Of a DNA stretch of 33,586 bases, positions 9,086 to 16,755 are shown piece after piece. The stretch lies in the NCBI GenBank assembly GCA_003599815.1, contig QZJZ01000063.1:1-33586 (forward strand), in the 5' to 3' direction. Numbering within the stretch: the stretch's first letter is position 1; each line of letters opens with the position of its first letter. This stretch comes from Candidatus Auribacter fodinae (lineage in GTDB: Bacteria; Auribacterota; Auribacteria; Auribacterales; Auribacteraceae). The position numbers and the translations under genes are program-made. Below the pieces are notes generated by a model. It was not told the origin of the DNA, searched no databases, and saw only the letters and a list, made by a program, of their open reading frames with translations.

Positions 9086-10055
9086 TTTTTCCTCCGAAAG
9101 ATTCTTTAACGATCAGTTCAATCATATCCTGATATGTATACCCTGCGCTTCGCGCATGATTTGAAAAACCGGCGTCCTCATTAATATCAGGATTCGGATT
9201 GACATCAATTACATACAGGTTACCATTTTTCTCTCTGAAATCTATACGGAAATATCCCCCGCATCCCAGCACCTGCGCCGCGTCACTGCCTATGCGCCGG
9301 ATCCTTTCCCGTATACTGTTATCATTGCAAATAACCGGCTGGATAGCGCTGTATTCCCTGCTTTCCCTGTTCCATTTCGAGTCGTACGTCAGAAATGGAG
9401 GGAGGTCAGGATATTGAGCATAATCTATATGAGCAACGGCTATCAGCTGTGCGCTCCCTATAAATGACGCGTTATATTCAACACCCGGCAGGAACTCTTC
9501 TATAATCATTCCTTCCGGATACAATCGAATTTTTTTCTCCATTTCCCGCCTGAGGCTCTCTTCATTCCAGCACAATGCTCCCGAGTCAATTCCAACACTG
9601 GCGTCTTCACTGGCAGGTTTTATAAAGACAGGATAGCGCAAAGACAGGCTGTCAAGGCTCTCCACGGAACATGTCATTGCCCCGTGCGGTGTCGGGATCC
9701 CATTCAGGGCGAGAGCTTTTTTGCACGCGCTTTTATCAAGGCATATCCGCAATGCCCGGCTGGCGTTTCCGGTAAACGGAATGCTGTTTTTTTCCAGCCA
9801 CTCGGCAAAAACCACCTCAGCATACGAGTTGTAGCTGAACCCTTCAAACAGGTTAAAGACACAATCCGCTCCGGCGAATAACCGCCTGTCAATGACAGGG
9901 TCATTGCCGTCGAACGCTGATTCGTTTAACGGTATAATGGCAGACTCAATTCCGCGACCGTCAAGGGCCCTTCCTACCGACTGAGCACAGCGCATCGCGT
10001 CTTCGTTATCGGCACGAGGGTTGACTTCACTGGCAACAACGATAGCTGTATACAT
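9072..10055 (-). CDS. ATP-grasp ligase 2 (D-Ala-D-Ala ligase-like)
   Basis: About 327 residues. The ATG at 10055 is four bases after the stop of the upstream ligase gene; a TTG at 10058 is a less likely start. The N-terminal part has 'VFNLFEG', the substrate-loop motif of D-Ala-D-Ala ligase relatives. The central part has 'PVFIKPASEDAS' (ATP-binding Lys and loop) and 'MIIEEFLPG'. The C-terminal part has 'RIDFREKNG' and 'VIDVNPNPDI', with the Asp/Asn that hold Mg2+. Such enzymes activate a carboxylate as an acyl-phosphate and join it to an amine. The peptidoglycan ligase role is unlikely, because the gene sits with an aminomutase and acetyltransferases and not with mur genes. Peptide-bond or amide formation on an amino acid is inferred. 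Confidence 0.87.
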   Translation of the reverse strand: MYTAIVVASEVNPRADNEDAMRCAQSVGRALDGRGIESAIIPLNESAFDGNDPVIDRRLFAGADCVFNLFEGFSYNSYAEVVFAEWLEKNSIPFTGNASRALRICLDKSACKKALALNGIPTPHGAMTCSVESLDSLSLRYPVFIKPASEDASVGIDSGALCWNEESLRREMEKKIRLYPEGMIIEEFLPGVEYNASFIGSAQLIAVAHIDYAQYPDLPPFLTYDSKWNRESREYSAIQPVICNDNSIRERIRRIGSDAAQVLGCGGYFRIDFREKNGNLYVIDVNPNPDINEDAGFSNHARSAGYTYQDMIELIVKESFGGKNGRA

Positions 10056-10059
10056 CAAA

Positions 10060-11073
10060 TCAAACCACTATTTTGTTGCGCCGCAAAGAGATAGCGATGA
10101 TTTCCCGCACCACCTCAGTAAAATCACGGTCATGCAGTTTTGAAATCAACATGATATCACTGTACTCAGGCGATAACCCCGGCAAAGGATTTATATCAAT
10201 GATTCTCGGCACTCCTTTGCTGTCTATGCGGAAATCTATCCGCGCCACATCATGAAGGTCAAGACACCTGAACGCGGCGAACGCATTGTCCCGCATCGCG
10301 GAACAAACAGCAGGAGGAATAGAGTCAGACGCGCGTTGATACAATATATTTGTCTGCCATTCCCTTTTGTTTTCCAGAGAATACACAAAGCGGTCAGAAG
10401 GCGATTTTTCCGATATCCGCATCATACCAATCACCGAAAGTTCTTCATTCCCCTTTACAGCGACAGTCACTTCATCTCCCGTAATAAACTCTTCAATCAA
10501 AGCAGGCTGATGATACGATGACAATATCCGCCTAGCCCGGTCTTTACAATCCGCAAAAGAATCAACAACGGAATCGTTAAAAATACCTTTGGATGAACCT
10601 TCCCATCGCGGCTTGACAATAAAAGGCCTGCCGTCAAAATGAGACGCAAGCGCGTCGCATGCTTTCATATCATCTGCCATATACATTTTAGGCACGGGTA
10701 TACCGTTGTGCGCGAGCATGGTATTTGTGAGCAGTTTGTCAAGAGTGATACCAAGAGCGATGCCGTCAGAACCATAATGCGGTATTGACAACCAGTCCAG
10801 CAGGCACGGTACCTGTGATTCCCGTGATCTGGTTTTTCCCCTGCCTTCAGCGATATTAAAGACAAAAGCAGGCTTTTTTTCCAGCAGATTATGAAACAGC
10901 GTGTTGTCCTGTTCCATTCTGTAAACAGTTAAGCCAAAAGACGACAACTGCTCATCAAGAAAATCAATGGTTTCAATAGTGTCGTACTCTTCGTCGTCAT
11001 CTCCGTTGTGATGCCCGGACTTCAGGTTATAACACAACCCGACAGGTATAGTGATTTTCTCAGGACTATTCAT
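10060..11073 (-). CDS. ATP-grasp ligase 1 (D-Ala-D-Ala ligase-like)
   Basis: The ATG at 11073 is chosen over the in-frame ATG at 11115: it has GAGGG just upstream and begins seven bases after the aminomutase stop. The product is about 337 residues. It carries 'FVFNIAEG', 'PFIVKPRWEGSS' (ATP-binding Lys), 'ALIEEFITG', 'RIDFRIDSKG' and 'IIDINPLPGLSPE', the last being very close to the Mg2+/product motif of D-Ala-D-Ala ligase. It is related to but clearly different from the next ligase, so the two are probably not redundant and may catalyse successive ligations or use different amino acids. The substrate is not identifiable from sequence. Confidence 0.88.
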   Translation of the reverse strand: MNSPEKITIPVGLCYNLKSGHHNGDDDEEYDTIETIDFLDEQLSSFGLTVYRMEQDNTLFHNLLEKKPAFVFNIAEGRGKTRSRESQVPCLLDWLSIPHYGSDGIALGITLDKLLTNTMLAHNGIPVPKMYMADDMKACDALASHFDGRPFIVKPRWEGSSKGIFNDSVVDSFADCKDRARRILSSYHQPALIEEFITGDEVTVAVKGNEELSVIGMMRISEKSPSDRFVYSLENKREWQTNILYQRASDSIPPAVCSAMRDNAFAAFRCLDLHDVARIDFRIDSKGVPRIIDINPLPGLSPEYSDIMLISKLHDRDFTEVVREIIAISLRRNKIVV

Positions 11074-11080
11074 GCCGCCC

Positions 11081-12247
11081 TCACGACTCCACAGGAGCAG
11101 GATTCTCGTAATCAAATACCTGAAACTTGTAGTTACGCAAGATCAGCTTGTCCGGCGCCATCGACAGGACATAATTCGGGCCGACCGGGATTTTCCCTTT
11201 GCCTTCAGGCCCGTCTATCACAAATACAGGAATGCACATACCGCTGGTATGCCCGCGCATATGTTCCATGATTTCAATACCTTTAAACACGCTGGTACGG
11301 AAATGCGACGCGCCGATAACAGGGTCGCACTGAAACAGGTAATAGGGGCGGACACGGATGTTCTGCAGTTTATGGCACAATTCAATCATAATAGCAGGGT
11401 CGTCATTAATACCTTTTAAAAGTACAGACTGATTGCTCAGCGGAATACCGCATTTTTGCAGGCGGCGGCAGGCTTCTGCCGATTCAGGCGTAACTTCATT
11501 CGGATGGTTAAACTGCACGTTTATCCACAAGCGATTATACTTCTCAAGCGCTTTTGCCAGCCCAGCGTCAACACGCTGAGGAAAAACAACAGGAGCGCGC
11601 GTTCCGATGCGAATCACCTCTATATGCGGAATATCGGACACCAGCGACAGAATATAATCCAGCCGCTCTGTCGGCAACGTCAACGGGTCTCCGCCGGATA
11701 CGATAATTTCCCTGATACTGGTATTGTTTCTGACATAATTAACTGCCTCCTGAATTTCATCCAGAGGCATAGGGCCGGTACAGCCGCTCTCCCACAACCT
11801 TTTACGGGTACAGTGACGGCAATACATGAAACAAGTGCCTGTTACCAGCAGTAATGCCCTGTCAGGATACCTGTGCACAAGGCACGACACCGGCGACATA
11901 TCCTTTTCGCCAAGCGGGTCAATACTTGCTTCCAGCGTATCATTTAATTCATTAACATGCGGTATACATTGAAGACGGATGGGATCATTCTCATCAAGAG
12001 GGTTTTTTATAAGGGAAAGGTAATAGTTTGTCACCAGCATATGGTAACGTTTTTCAACCTCCTTAAGGGCGGATTTTTCATCGTCTTTGATGAAAATCAG
12101 CTTATCGAGCTGTTCAATACTGTTAAACGCCCGACTGCCCGATTTTTTGCCCGATCCCAGAGGAACATCGTCATCTGGCACCTTGCCGTTAAAATGGTGT
12201 TTCTCTTTCCGTGCGTCCTGACCTACCTGAGTGACTGCCTGATTCAT
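11081..12247 (-). CDS. kamA: Lysine 2,3-aminomutase (radical SAM, PLP)
   Basis: The ATG at 12247 is preferred over the ATG at 12289: AGGAGG lies four bases upstream and the overlap with the regulator disappears. The product is about 388 residues, near the family's usual size. Residues (numbered from 12247) include the [4Fe-4S]/SAM motif C139-x3-C143-x2-C146 ('CFMYCRHC') and the PLP Lys352 in 'GKGKIPV'. The two Asp that bind the epsilon-amine of lysine in the clostridial enzyme (its Asp293 and Asp330) correspond to D308 in 'QCDP' and D345 in 'VIDGP'. Glutamate 2,3-aminomutases replace these, so L-lysine to L-beta-lysine is the expected reaction. EpmB-type modification of EF-P is less likely, because no epmA-like gene is near. 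The gene is also called ablA in acetyl-beta-lysine pathways. Confidence 0.9.
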   Translation of the reverse strand: MNQAVTQVGQDARKEKHHFNGKVPDDDVPLGSGKKSGSRAFNSIEQLDKLIFIKDDEKSALKEVEKRYHMLVTNYYLSLIKNPLDENDPIRLQCIPHVNELNDTLEASIDPLGEKDMSPVSCLVHRYPDRALLLVTGTCFMYCRHCTRKRLWESGCTGPMPLDEIQEAVNYVRNNTSIREIIVSGGDPLTLPTERLDYILSLVSDIPHIEVIRIGTRAPVVFPQRVDAGLAKALEKYNRLWINVQFNHPNEVTPESAEACRRLQKCGIPLSNQSVLLKGINDDPAIMIELCHKLQNIRVRPYYLFQCDPVIGASHFRTSVFKGIEIMEHMRGHTSGMCIPVFVIDGPEGKGKIPVGPNYVLSMAPDKLILRNYKFQVFDYENPAPVES

Positions 12248-12266
12248 AATGCCTCCTGCGGCGTTT

Positions 12267-12608
12267 TTATTGCTTCTTTGATTGTTCAATTAATTCATTC
12301 AGCCGGTGCAAATCATTCTCAAACGTCTGAACCGAGCCAAAATTCCGGATCAGAAACCGGACAATTTTAACATACTGATCGTTCTGACGGTTGAGGCTGT
12401 ACATAATAAAACTGCCTTCCCTCACATCCTTGACAACTCCCATCAAACGCAACTTAACAAGATGTTTGGATACGGCGGACTGATTCATATCCAGAATATA
12501 ACAGATATCAGTAACTGATGTCTTTTTCTTACTTATAATATTAATAATACGCAGACGCGTCTCGTCAGCGAGTATCTTCAAAAACAGGACCAATTCCTTT
12601 ACGTCCAT
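12267..12608 (-). CDS. ArsR-family winged-helix transcriptional regulator
   Basis: The 113-residue product has an ArsR-type fold: 'ILADETRLRIINII' at residues 12-25, a helix-turn-helix with recognition helix 'NQSAVSKHLVKL' (about 42-53), and a beta wing near 'REGSFIMYSL'. The strong ribosome site GGGGAG precedes the ATG. The metal-sensing Cys pair of classical ArsR (CxC) is absent; only one Cys is seen, in 'DICYIL'. The signal is therefore probably not a thiophilic metal. As the first gene of the aminomutase operon it is likely an autorepressor: a promoter and a palindrome lie 30-70 bp upstream. The gap to the aminomutase start is 19 bases. Confidence 0.88.
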   Translation of the reverse strand: MDVKELVLFLKILADETRLRIINIISKKKTSVTDICYILDMNQSAVSKHLVKLRLMGVVKDVREGSFIMYSLNRQNDQYVKIVRFLIRNFGSVQTFENDLHRLNELIEQSKKQ

Positions 12609-12639
12609 CTTCTCCCCTTATGTACATATTCCTTAATGT

Positions 12640-12655
12640 TCATATGCTCATATGA
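12640..12655. promoter_or_regulatory. Palindromic operator candidate of the aminomutase operon
   Basis: TCATATG-CT-CATATGA is a perfect inverted repeat with 7-bp arms and a 2-bp centre. It overlaps the candidate -10 hexamer and lies about 32 bp before the regulator's ATG. ArsR-family dimers usually bind AT-rich imperfect palindromes at such positions, so binding by the adjacent regulator would block transcription. Confidence 0.55.
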
Positions 12656-12679
12656 TACCATATACATTATCGGGTGCAA
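12652..12679 (-). promoter_or_regulatory. Candidate sigma-70 promoter of the aminomutase operon
   Basis: On the minus strand TTGCAC (12679-12674) is followed after 16 bp by TATCAT (12657-12652), one base from the TATAAT consensus. The -35 matches only in TTG. Position and overlap with the palindrome support the call. Confidence 0.45.
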
Positions 12680-12890
12680 TAAAAAAAAGTATATTTTTTA
12701 GGAATTTTTTTATATTTTTTTTGCGAATTTTATGAGCCAAAACTCTGTAAAATTTTTCCATAATTGCGTGTATGTTTTTTAAATGTCTCCACAGCAAAAT
12801 GATAATAAAAACGAAGCATTTTTCACAAGAAATGGCGCAACAACAGACATGGTTCTGCGCCGGTATCGGCTATAAAAGCCTGGCGGGAAT

Positions 12891-13850
12891 TTATCCCTTT
12901 TTTATGAGAAAAACCATATAGGAAAGATACAGCATAATAAATACAGCCCCTTCCCATCGGTCGATCATGCGGCGTTTGCCGGTGAACATAAAAAAGAATA
13001 GCAAAAGAGTGCTTGCGATCAGTACCAGAATGTCAATGTTTATCACTCCAACTATCGGCAGGGGTTTGATCAGAGAAGATATGCCGAGTATGAAGAAAAT
13101 ATTGAAGATATTTGATCCGACAATATTACCCACCGCAATCTCAGCGTTCTTCCGGTACGACGCCACCGCAGAAGTTGCCAGCTCAGGCAGGGACGTCCCT
13201 GCCGCGACAATTGTCAGCCCGATCAGCGATTGGCTGACACCGAGGCTGGACGCAATCGTCACCGCGCTGTCAACCACCAGCTTTCCCCCGAATACCAATG
13301 CCGCGAGGCCTCCGATAGTCATCACCAGAGATCTGGTTACGCTGAACTGAACTGCGCCTTCACCCTGATTGGCATCTGTCCGCGTAGAAATACTGACAAT
13401 ATAATAGAGAAAAATCACGAAAAAACTTAAAAATACAAACCCGTCTATTCTGCCGAGCACGGAAGCGCCGGCCCGGTCAAACAAAATATCATTGGAAAGA
13501 GCGCCAAGCACCAGCACAGCAAGCAGACTGAACGGTATTTCTTTCCAGACAGTCCCCTTTGTGACCGCCAAAGGATACACCAGCGAGGATATGCCCAAAA
13601 TGAGAAATATGTTGAATATGTTGCTCCCCACTATATTGCCGATTGCGATATCAGTATTGCCCTGCGCGCTGGCAAAAATGTTGACCAGCAGTTCCGGTGT
13701 CGACGTGCCGAACGCCACCACAGTCAGCCCGACAACCAGATCAGATACGCCTATCCGTTTCGCCAATGCCGACGCCCCGCTGACAAGATAATCCGCGCCT
13801 TTGATAAGAAGAACAAAACCCGCAATTAACACCACTGACGCTAATAACAT
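12891..13850 (-). CDS. Calcium/sodium antiporter, CaCA family (YrbG-like)
   Basis: The ATG at 13850 has AGAGGG six bases upstream; the ATG at 13856 abuts it and is less likely. The product is about 319 residues with roughly ten membrane helices. It is built from two inverted halves, each with the alpha-repeat signature: 'AFGTSTPEL' then 'GNIVGSNIFN' in the first half, 'AAGTSLPEL' then 'GNIVGSNIFN' in the second. These Ser/Thr/Glu/Asn residues line the cation site in this family. Exchange of Ca2+ for Na+ or H+ across the inner membrane is expected. It is transcribed in the same direction as the aminomutase operon but is separated by 282 bp, so it is probably independent. Confidence 0.92.
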   Translation of the reverse strand: MLLASVVLIAGFVLLIKGADYLVSGASALAKRIGVSDLVVGLTVVAFGTSTPELLVNIFASAQGNTDIAIGNIVGSNIFNIFLILGISSLVYPLAVTKGTVWKEIPFSLLAVLVLGALSNDILFDRAGASVLGRIDGFVFLSFFVIFLYYIVSISTRTDANQGEGAVQFSVTRSLVMTIGGLAALVFGGKLVVDSAVTIASSLGVSQSLIGLTIVAAGTSLPELATSAVASYRKNAEIAVGNIVGSNIFNIFFILGISSLIKPLPIVGVINIDILVLIASTLLLFFFMFTGKRRMIDRWEGAVFIMLYLSYMVFLIKKG

Positions 13851-13862
13851 ATCCATCCCTCT

Positions 13863-14176
13863 ATTAAGTTAATTTTCTGTCACAGGACACTACCTGTTTA
13901 TCTGCATATCATATCAGAACCGATCCATCGTAATGTATCATTTTTCTTTTGGAATAAAAAAGATATACACCAGAAACACTGACTCATCATTCCATGCCCT
14001 GCATAAAATGTAAAATATATTTACTACATTAATATTGTAATTAGAATGTAAAAAAGACCTTGTTTGAACTTAAATCATCTCTTTTTTGCGCTAATATACG
14101 ATTTGGCATAATTATTGTAAGACTAACCCTATTGCAGAAGCATGGAACCAGTCGCAACAGCATAAAGGAAACGGTC
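13863..14176. other. Divergent intergenic region
   Basis: This AT-rich gap of about 310 bp separates the antiporter (-) from a small membrane protein (+). It should contain both promoters. A TGGCAT-N5-TTGT sequence at 14104-14118 resembles a sigma-54 site but lacks the -12 GC. No RNA gene or strong repeat was seen. Confidence 0.4.
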
Positions 14177-14344
14177 ATGAAAGAAAACACAAGCCTGTAC
14201 AGCCTCATAGCAATTTTTGTCATGGCGGCAATCGTATGCAGTTATGTCTATAAACTACAGAATCCGGATAAATCATACTGCCGCCTGTTTGTTGAGAACC
14301 TGAGATGCACATCAGCCATGCTCACAGACAATTATCGCAACTAG
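14177..14344 (+). CDS. Small single-pass membrane protein, hypothetical
   Basis: The ATG at 14177 has AGGAAACGG just upstream, while longer in-frame starts (14060) have no ribosome site. The 55-residue product has one hydrophobic helix ('SLIAIFVMAAIVCSYV', about residues 7-22) after a short polar N-terminus. A hydrophilic tail follows with two Cys ('SYCRLF', 'LRCTSA'). No family is recognised. It could be a small envelope protein. Confidence 0.45.
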   Translation: MKENTSLYSLIAIFVMAAIVCSYVYKLQNPDKSYCRLFVENLRCTSAMLTDNYRN

Positions 14345-14556
14345 TGACGACACTACCGAGAAAACTAACCGGGAATTTTCATGAATGTTATCAGTATATT
14401 TAGCGTTGTATCGAACAATGATCTGGTATGGAAAAAAACGCAGAACGGACTTCCGGATTTCACGCCTGCAATGAAAACGCTGGCGGTTGAGAGAACGCGT
14501 CAATCCAACAAAAGAAATTTTCTGCCGCTCTGTTTAAAAGGAATCAAGTACGGAAT

Positions 14557-15273
14557 TTATTTCTTAAACACCCTGCGAAGAACAGTCGCGAACGCCATTG
14601 CCGCAAGGACAATCGTCGCCGGTTCAGGAACAGGCGACGGAAGATCCGGCGGTTCGACAGGCAGTTCATACTGCACAACCAGTTTAGGACGATATGATAC
14701 CATATAAGTATCGTCAGTATACCATTCCGTTGTACGGTCGGTTGTAAACATCCACCCGAAATTGGAATCCGGTTCAGCCGCCCACTCCTGAAGATAGCTC
14801 GTCACATTGATCGCAACCGTTTGCGGCGCAGAGTATGAATAAGAAAAATGTATGCCGCCGGCAGTGGTATACTGCCCGTCTCCAGCCAGATACCGAGACC
14901 AGTTCAGAGTCGATTCATGCCACTCCGTAGTAACCCGGTACAACGTTCCGTTTCCTGAAAAACCGCCGCTGTAACTGTCTGTGATATACAGTGTCGCCTG
15001 TAATACCGTTGAATCTTCTTTGATCTGATATTGCCCGTCGCCGAATATGTTAAAGAAACCGAGGTAACATAACCTGCCGAATCCGCCGCCGGAATAAACA
15101 CCGCCAGCGTCAGGAGGCCACGGCGCGTTCCATGAATCAACGCCGACGCAATCCGTTGCGGAAGCGGCTCCTTTGCCGTCGTTCTGGTAATATGACATGG
15201 TCAGTGGATAGACAGAATTACAAAACAAAATTACCGATACCGTTATCAGGGTATGCATTACACTCTTTCTCAT
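14557..15273 (-). CDS. DNRLRE-domain PEP-CTERM protein
   Basis: The 238-residue secreted protein has a signal peptide (about 1-24) and a strong ribosome site (GAGGTGGG). Residues about 30-205 form a beta domain of the DNRLRE type: 'ATLYITDSY', 'TTEWHESTLNW' and 'INVTSYLQEW' followed by 'NFGWMF'. The DNRLRE name comes from secreted proteins in which this domain acts as a carbohydrate-binding-like or structural module. The C-terminus has a Pro-rich spacer, 'VPEPATIVL', a helix and 'RRVFKK', a standard PEP-CTERM signal. It is encoded opposite to the next PEP-CTERM gene, with 340 bp between them. An exosortase-processed, exopolysaccharide-associated protein is likely. Confidence 0.87.
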   Translation of the reverse strand: MRKSVMHTLITVSVILFCNSVYPLTMSYYQNDGKGAASATDCVGVDSWNAPWPPDAGGVYSGGGFGRLCYLGFFNIFGDGQYQIKEDSTVLQATLYITDSYSGGFSGNGTLYRVTTEWHESTLNWSRYLAGDGQYTTAGGIHFSYSYSAPQTVAINVTSYLQEWAAEPDSNFGWMFTTDRTTEWYTDDTYMVSYRPKLVVQYELPVEPPDLPSPVPEPATIVLAAMAFATVLRRVFKK

Positions 15274-15394
15274 GATCCCACCTCGCGTTAAAAGTCAAAA
15301 GTCTTTCTCTTATATATAATTATACCCGCTGTTCCCATCTTTGTAAAATCACGCACCGCACTTTTTTATACTATTTTTGGTATCTGTTGATACA

Positions 15395-15408
15395 GGATAC
15401 CTCAGTAT
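15395..15408 (+). repeat. 14-base motif shared with 21943-21956
   Basis: GGATACCTCAGTAT occurs here and identically at 21943-21956, both in non-coding DNA and in the same orientation. Here it overlaps the right arm of a GGTATC/GATACC stem. It may be a remnant of a small dispersed repeat or a regulator site. Confidence 0.3.
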
Positions 15409-15544
15409 CGTATATTCCGCTCAGTGCCGAAATGCAATACTAAAAAGTACGCTGTCATTCTAGCCATCATTTCATCTTCTATAACCTTTGCAGAGACGGC
15501 GAACAAACTTTCAAGAGCATTGAAGAGTATTATGTTATAATTGA

Positions 15545-15572
15545 TTGACTTTTATAAAAAAAACAGTATTAT
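15545..15572 (+). promoter_or_regulatory. Candidate sigma-70 promoter of the PEP-CTERM gene at 15614
   Basis: TTGACT (15545-15550) and TATTAT (15567-15572) are separated by 16 bp in AT-rich DNA. The ribosome site AAGGAGGT (15598-15605) lies 26 bp further on, giving a short leader. Confidence 0.5.
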
Positions 15573-15613
15573 AAATTTATAATAAAATAACTCTTTTAAG
15601 GAGGTCTCGACAA

Positions 15614-16381
15614 ATGCTTAAAACATTTTTTAATGTAGTATTCGTCATTATAATATTTTCCTTTTCAGCAAATGCGATAACATTAACTGACAGCTTTGAT
15701 AGTGGTATAAATAATAACCTATGGGATATTGAACGCTATGATGCAATTAATTCACCTTGGACAATAATAGCTCCAGATGAATCTTATCGATTGAGAATAT
15801 CAAAATCAGCCGATGATGGCACAACTACAACAGTTGCCGCATCTATTCAATCTCGTTTTATTATCGGGGGTGATTTCTCGATTTGGGTAGAATATGACAT
15901 GATTGATTTTCCTTTAGCTAATAATGGAGGATGGAATTATGTGGGATTAGTCGTTAGAATTATTGACGACGATGGACACTACAACGGCACCTACTTTGGG
16001 TCTGCACTGAATATCGATGATAGTAATCAAATATCATTCGGTTATGCGAATATTCCACCTTCCGAATACTTCGGTGGTTCAATCGACACTACAATGCATG
16101 GAAAGTTAGGTATAAGCCGAGAAGACGATACCATGTCTGCTTGGATAGACCGTGGGTATGGACCTGTTTTATTGGGTTCATTGACTTACCCTGAGCTGAA
16201 TGGAGCAGTCAAAGTATTATTTTCAGTCAATCAACAACCGAACATTTTAAATGAACGCCCATCTACTTCATTGGATGTAAGATTTGATAAATTTTCTGTA
16301 ACTGCCGAAACAATTATCCCAGAGCCCACCACATTTTTATTATTGAGCATATGTGTATTTTTCCTTCGTAAAGGGAAATAA
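15614..16381 (+). CDS. PEP-CTERM protein with a concanavalin-like beta domain
   Basis: The 255-residue product has a signal peptide ending near 'ANA' (about residue 21). AAGGAGGT lies eight bases before the ATG. Residues about 22-235 form a jelly-roll-like domain: 'DSFDSGINNNLWDI' at the N-terminus is typical of LamG/DUF1583-like modules, and 'VRFDKFSV' is a typical last strand. The C-terminus is 'IPEPTTFLL', a helix and 'RKGK'. The gene is more AT-rich than its neighbours, especially in third codon positions, which may point to separate ancestry. Surface localisation by exosortase is expected; the ligand is unknown. Confidence 0.85.
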   Translation: MLKTFFNVVFVIIIFSFSANAITLTDSFDSGINNNLWDIERYDAINSPWTIIAPDESYRLRISKSADDGTTTTVAASIQSRFIIGGDFSIWVEYDMIDFPLANNGGWNYVGLVVRIIDDDGHYNGTYFGSALNIDDSNQISFGYANIPPSEYFGGSIDTTMHGKLGISREDDTMSAWIDRGYGPVLLGSLTYPELNGAVKVLFSVNQQPNILNERPSTSLDVRFDKFSVTAETIIPEPTTFLLLSICVFFLRKGK

Positions 16382-16439
16382 TTACAGTAAATTTCTACTG
16401 ATTTACAGCCGTAGCATTTTTTCGATCTAATTTCGTTCG

Positions 16440-16453
16440 TCCGCTAAAGCGGA
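16440..16453. repeat. Short hairpin, TCCGCT-AA-AGCGGA
   Basis: The two 6-bp arms are perfect and the centre is two bases. It lies about 60 bp after the stop of the PEP-CTERM gene. No T-run follows, so it is a poor intrinsic terminator; it may be part of a repeat element. Confidence 0.35.
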
Positions 16454-16554
16454 TGACTTCCATCTACAAGCTTACACCTGTAGTATTTCGAAGGTATCAA
16501 TAAAGGGTCAAGATAGCACCTTTTTCCGTATCTTGGGAAGATCTCATCGCTGAT

Positions 16555-16580
16555 GACTTTGTCACGGCATATCCGACGAT
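16555..16580 (+). repeat. Possible degenerate fragment of the dispersed element
   Basis: GACTTTGTCA is followed by TATCCGACGAT. The region at 6781-6812 has GACTTTTTCA and then the same 11-base TATCCGACGAT, with a 6-base spacing difference. The match is short, so common origin is uncertain. Confidence 0.25.
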
Positions 16581-16755
16581 TATGTGCCAAAAACACAATC
16601 AAACTCTATCAGGCACTATCAAGCGCCAACCCCATACCTGACTGATTAATAATGTAAAATAATTTAACTTTTTACCCCTGATAGATTCATCTTTCGAGCA
16701 TAAAATACTCTGGTACCAAATATGCATTATATGGCTGATGAAAGGAGAACAGGCC

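Larger units (their letters stand above)
15274..15613. other. Divergent intergenic region between two PEP-CTERM genes
   Basis: This 340-bp gap contains a 6-bp-arm stem (15379-15384 with 15396-15401), a 14-base motif that recurs at 21943-21956, and a good promoter for the rightward gene (15545-15572). No ORF was found. Confidence 0.5.
16382..16755. other. Intergenic region with degenerate repeats
   Basis: This 374-bp gap has no credible ORF. It holds a 6-bp-arm hairpin (16440-16453), an imperfect 17-base direct repeat (around 16403 and 16471, pattern TTACA.C.GTAG.ATTT), two small AAGAT/ATCTT stems (16510-16542), and a weak similarity to the dispersed element near 6.7 kb (16555-16580). Confidence 0.45.

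Noticed and set aside
9072-11073. Peptidoglycan D-Ala-D-Ala ligase role for the two ATP-grasp genes
   Set aside because: Context is an aminomutase/acetyltransferase operon with no mur, fts or vanX-like genes; the general family fits but that role does not.
14104-14118. TGGCAT-N5-TTGT resembling a sigma-54 promoter
   Set aside because: The -12 GC is replaced by GT, and no similar site was found upstream of the PEP-CTERM genes I checked, where sigma-54 control has been reported in other bacteria.
14381-14707. Open frame of 108 codons after the small membrane protein
   Set aside because: The last 150 bases are antisense to the PEP-CTERM gene (14557-15273). The first 58 residues ('MNVISIFSVVSNNDLVW...') look slightly protein-like and may be a gene fragment, but there is no good ribosome site and no family match.
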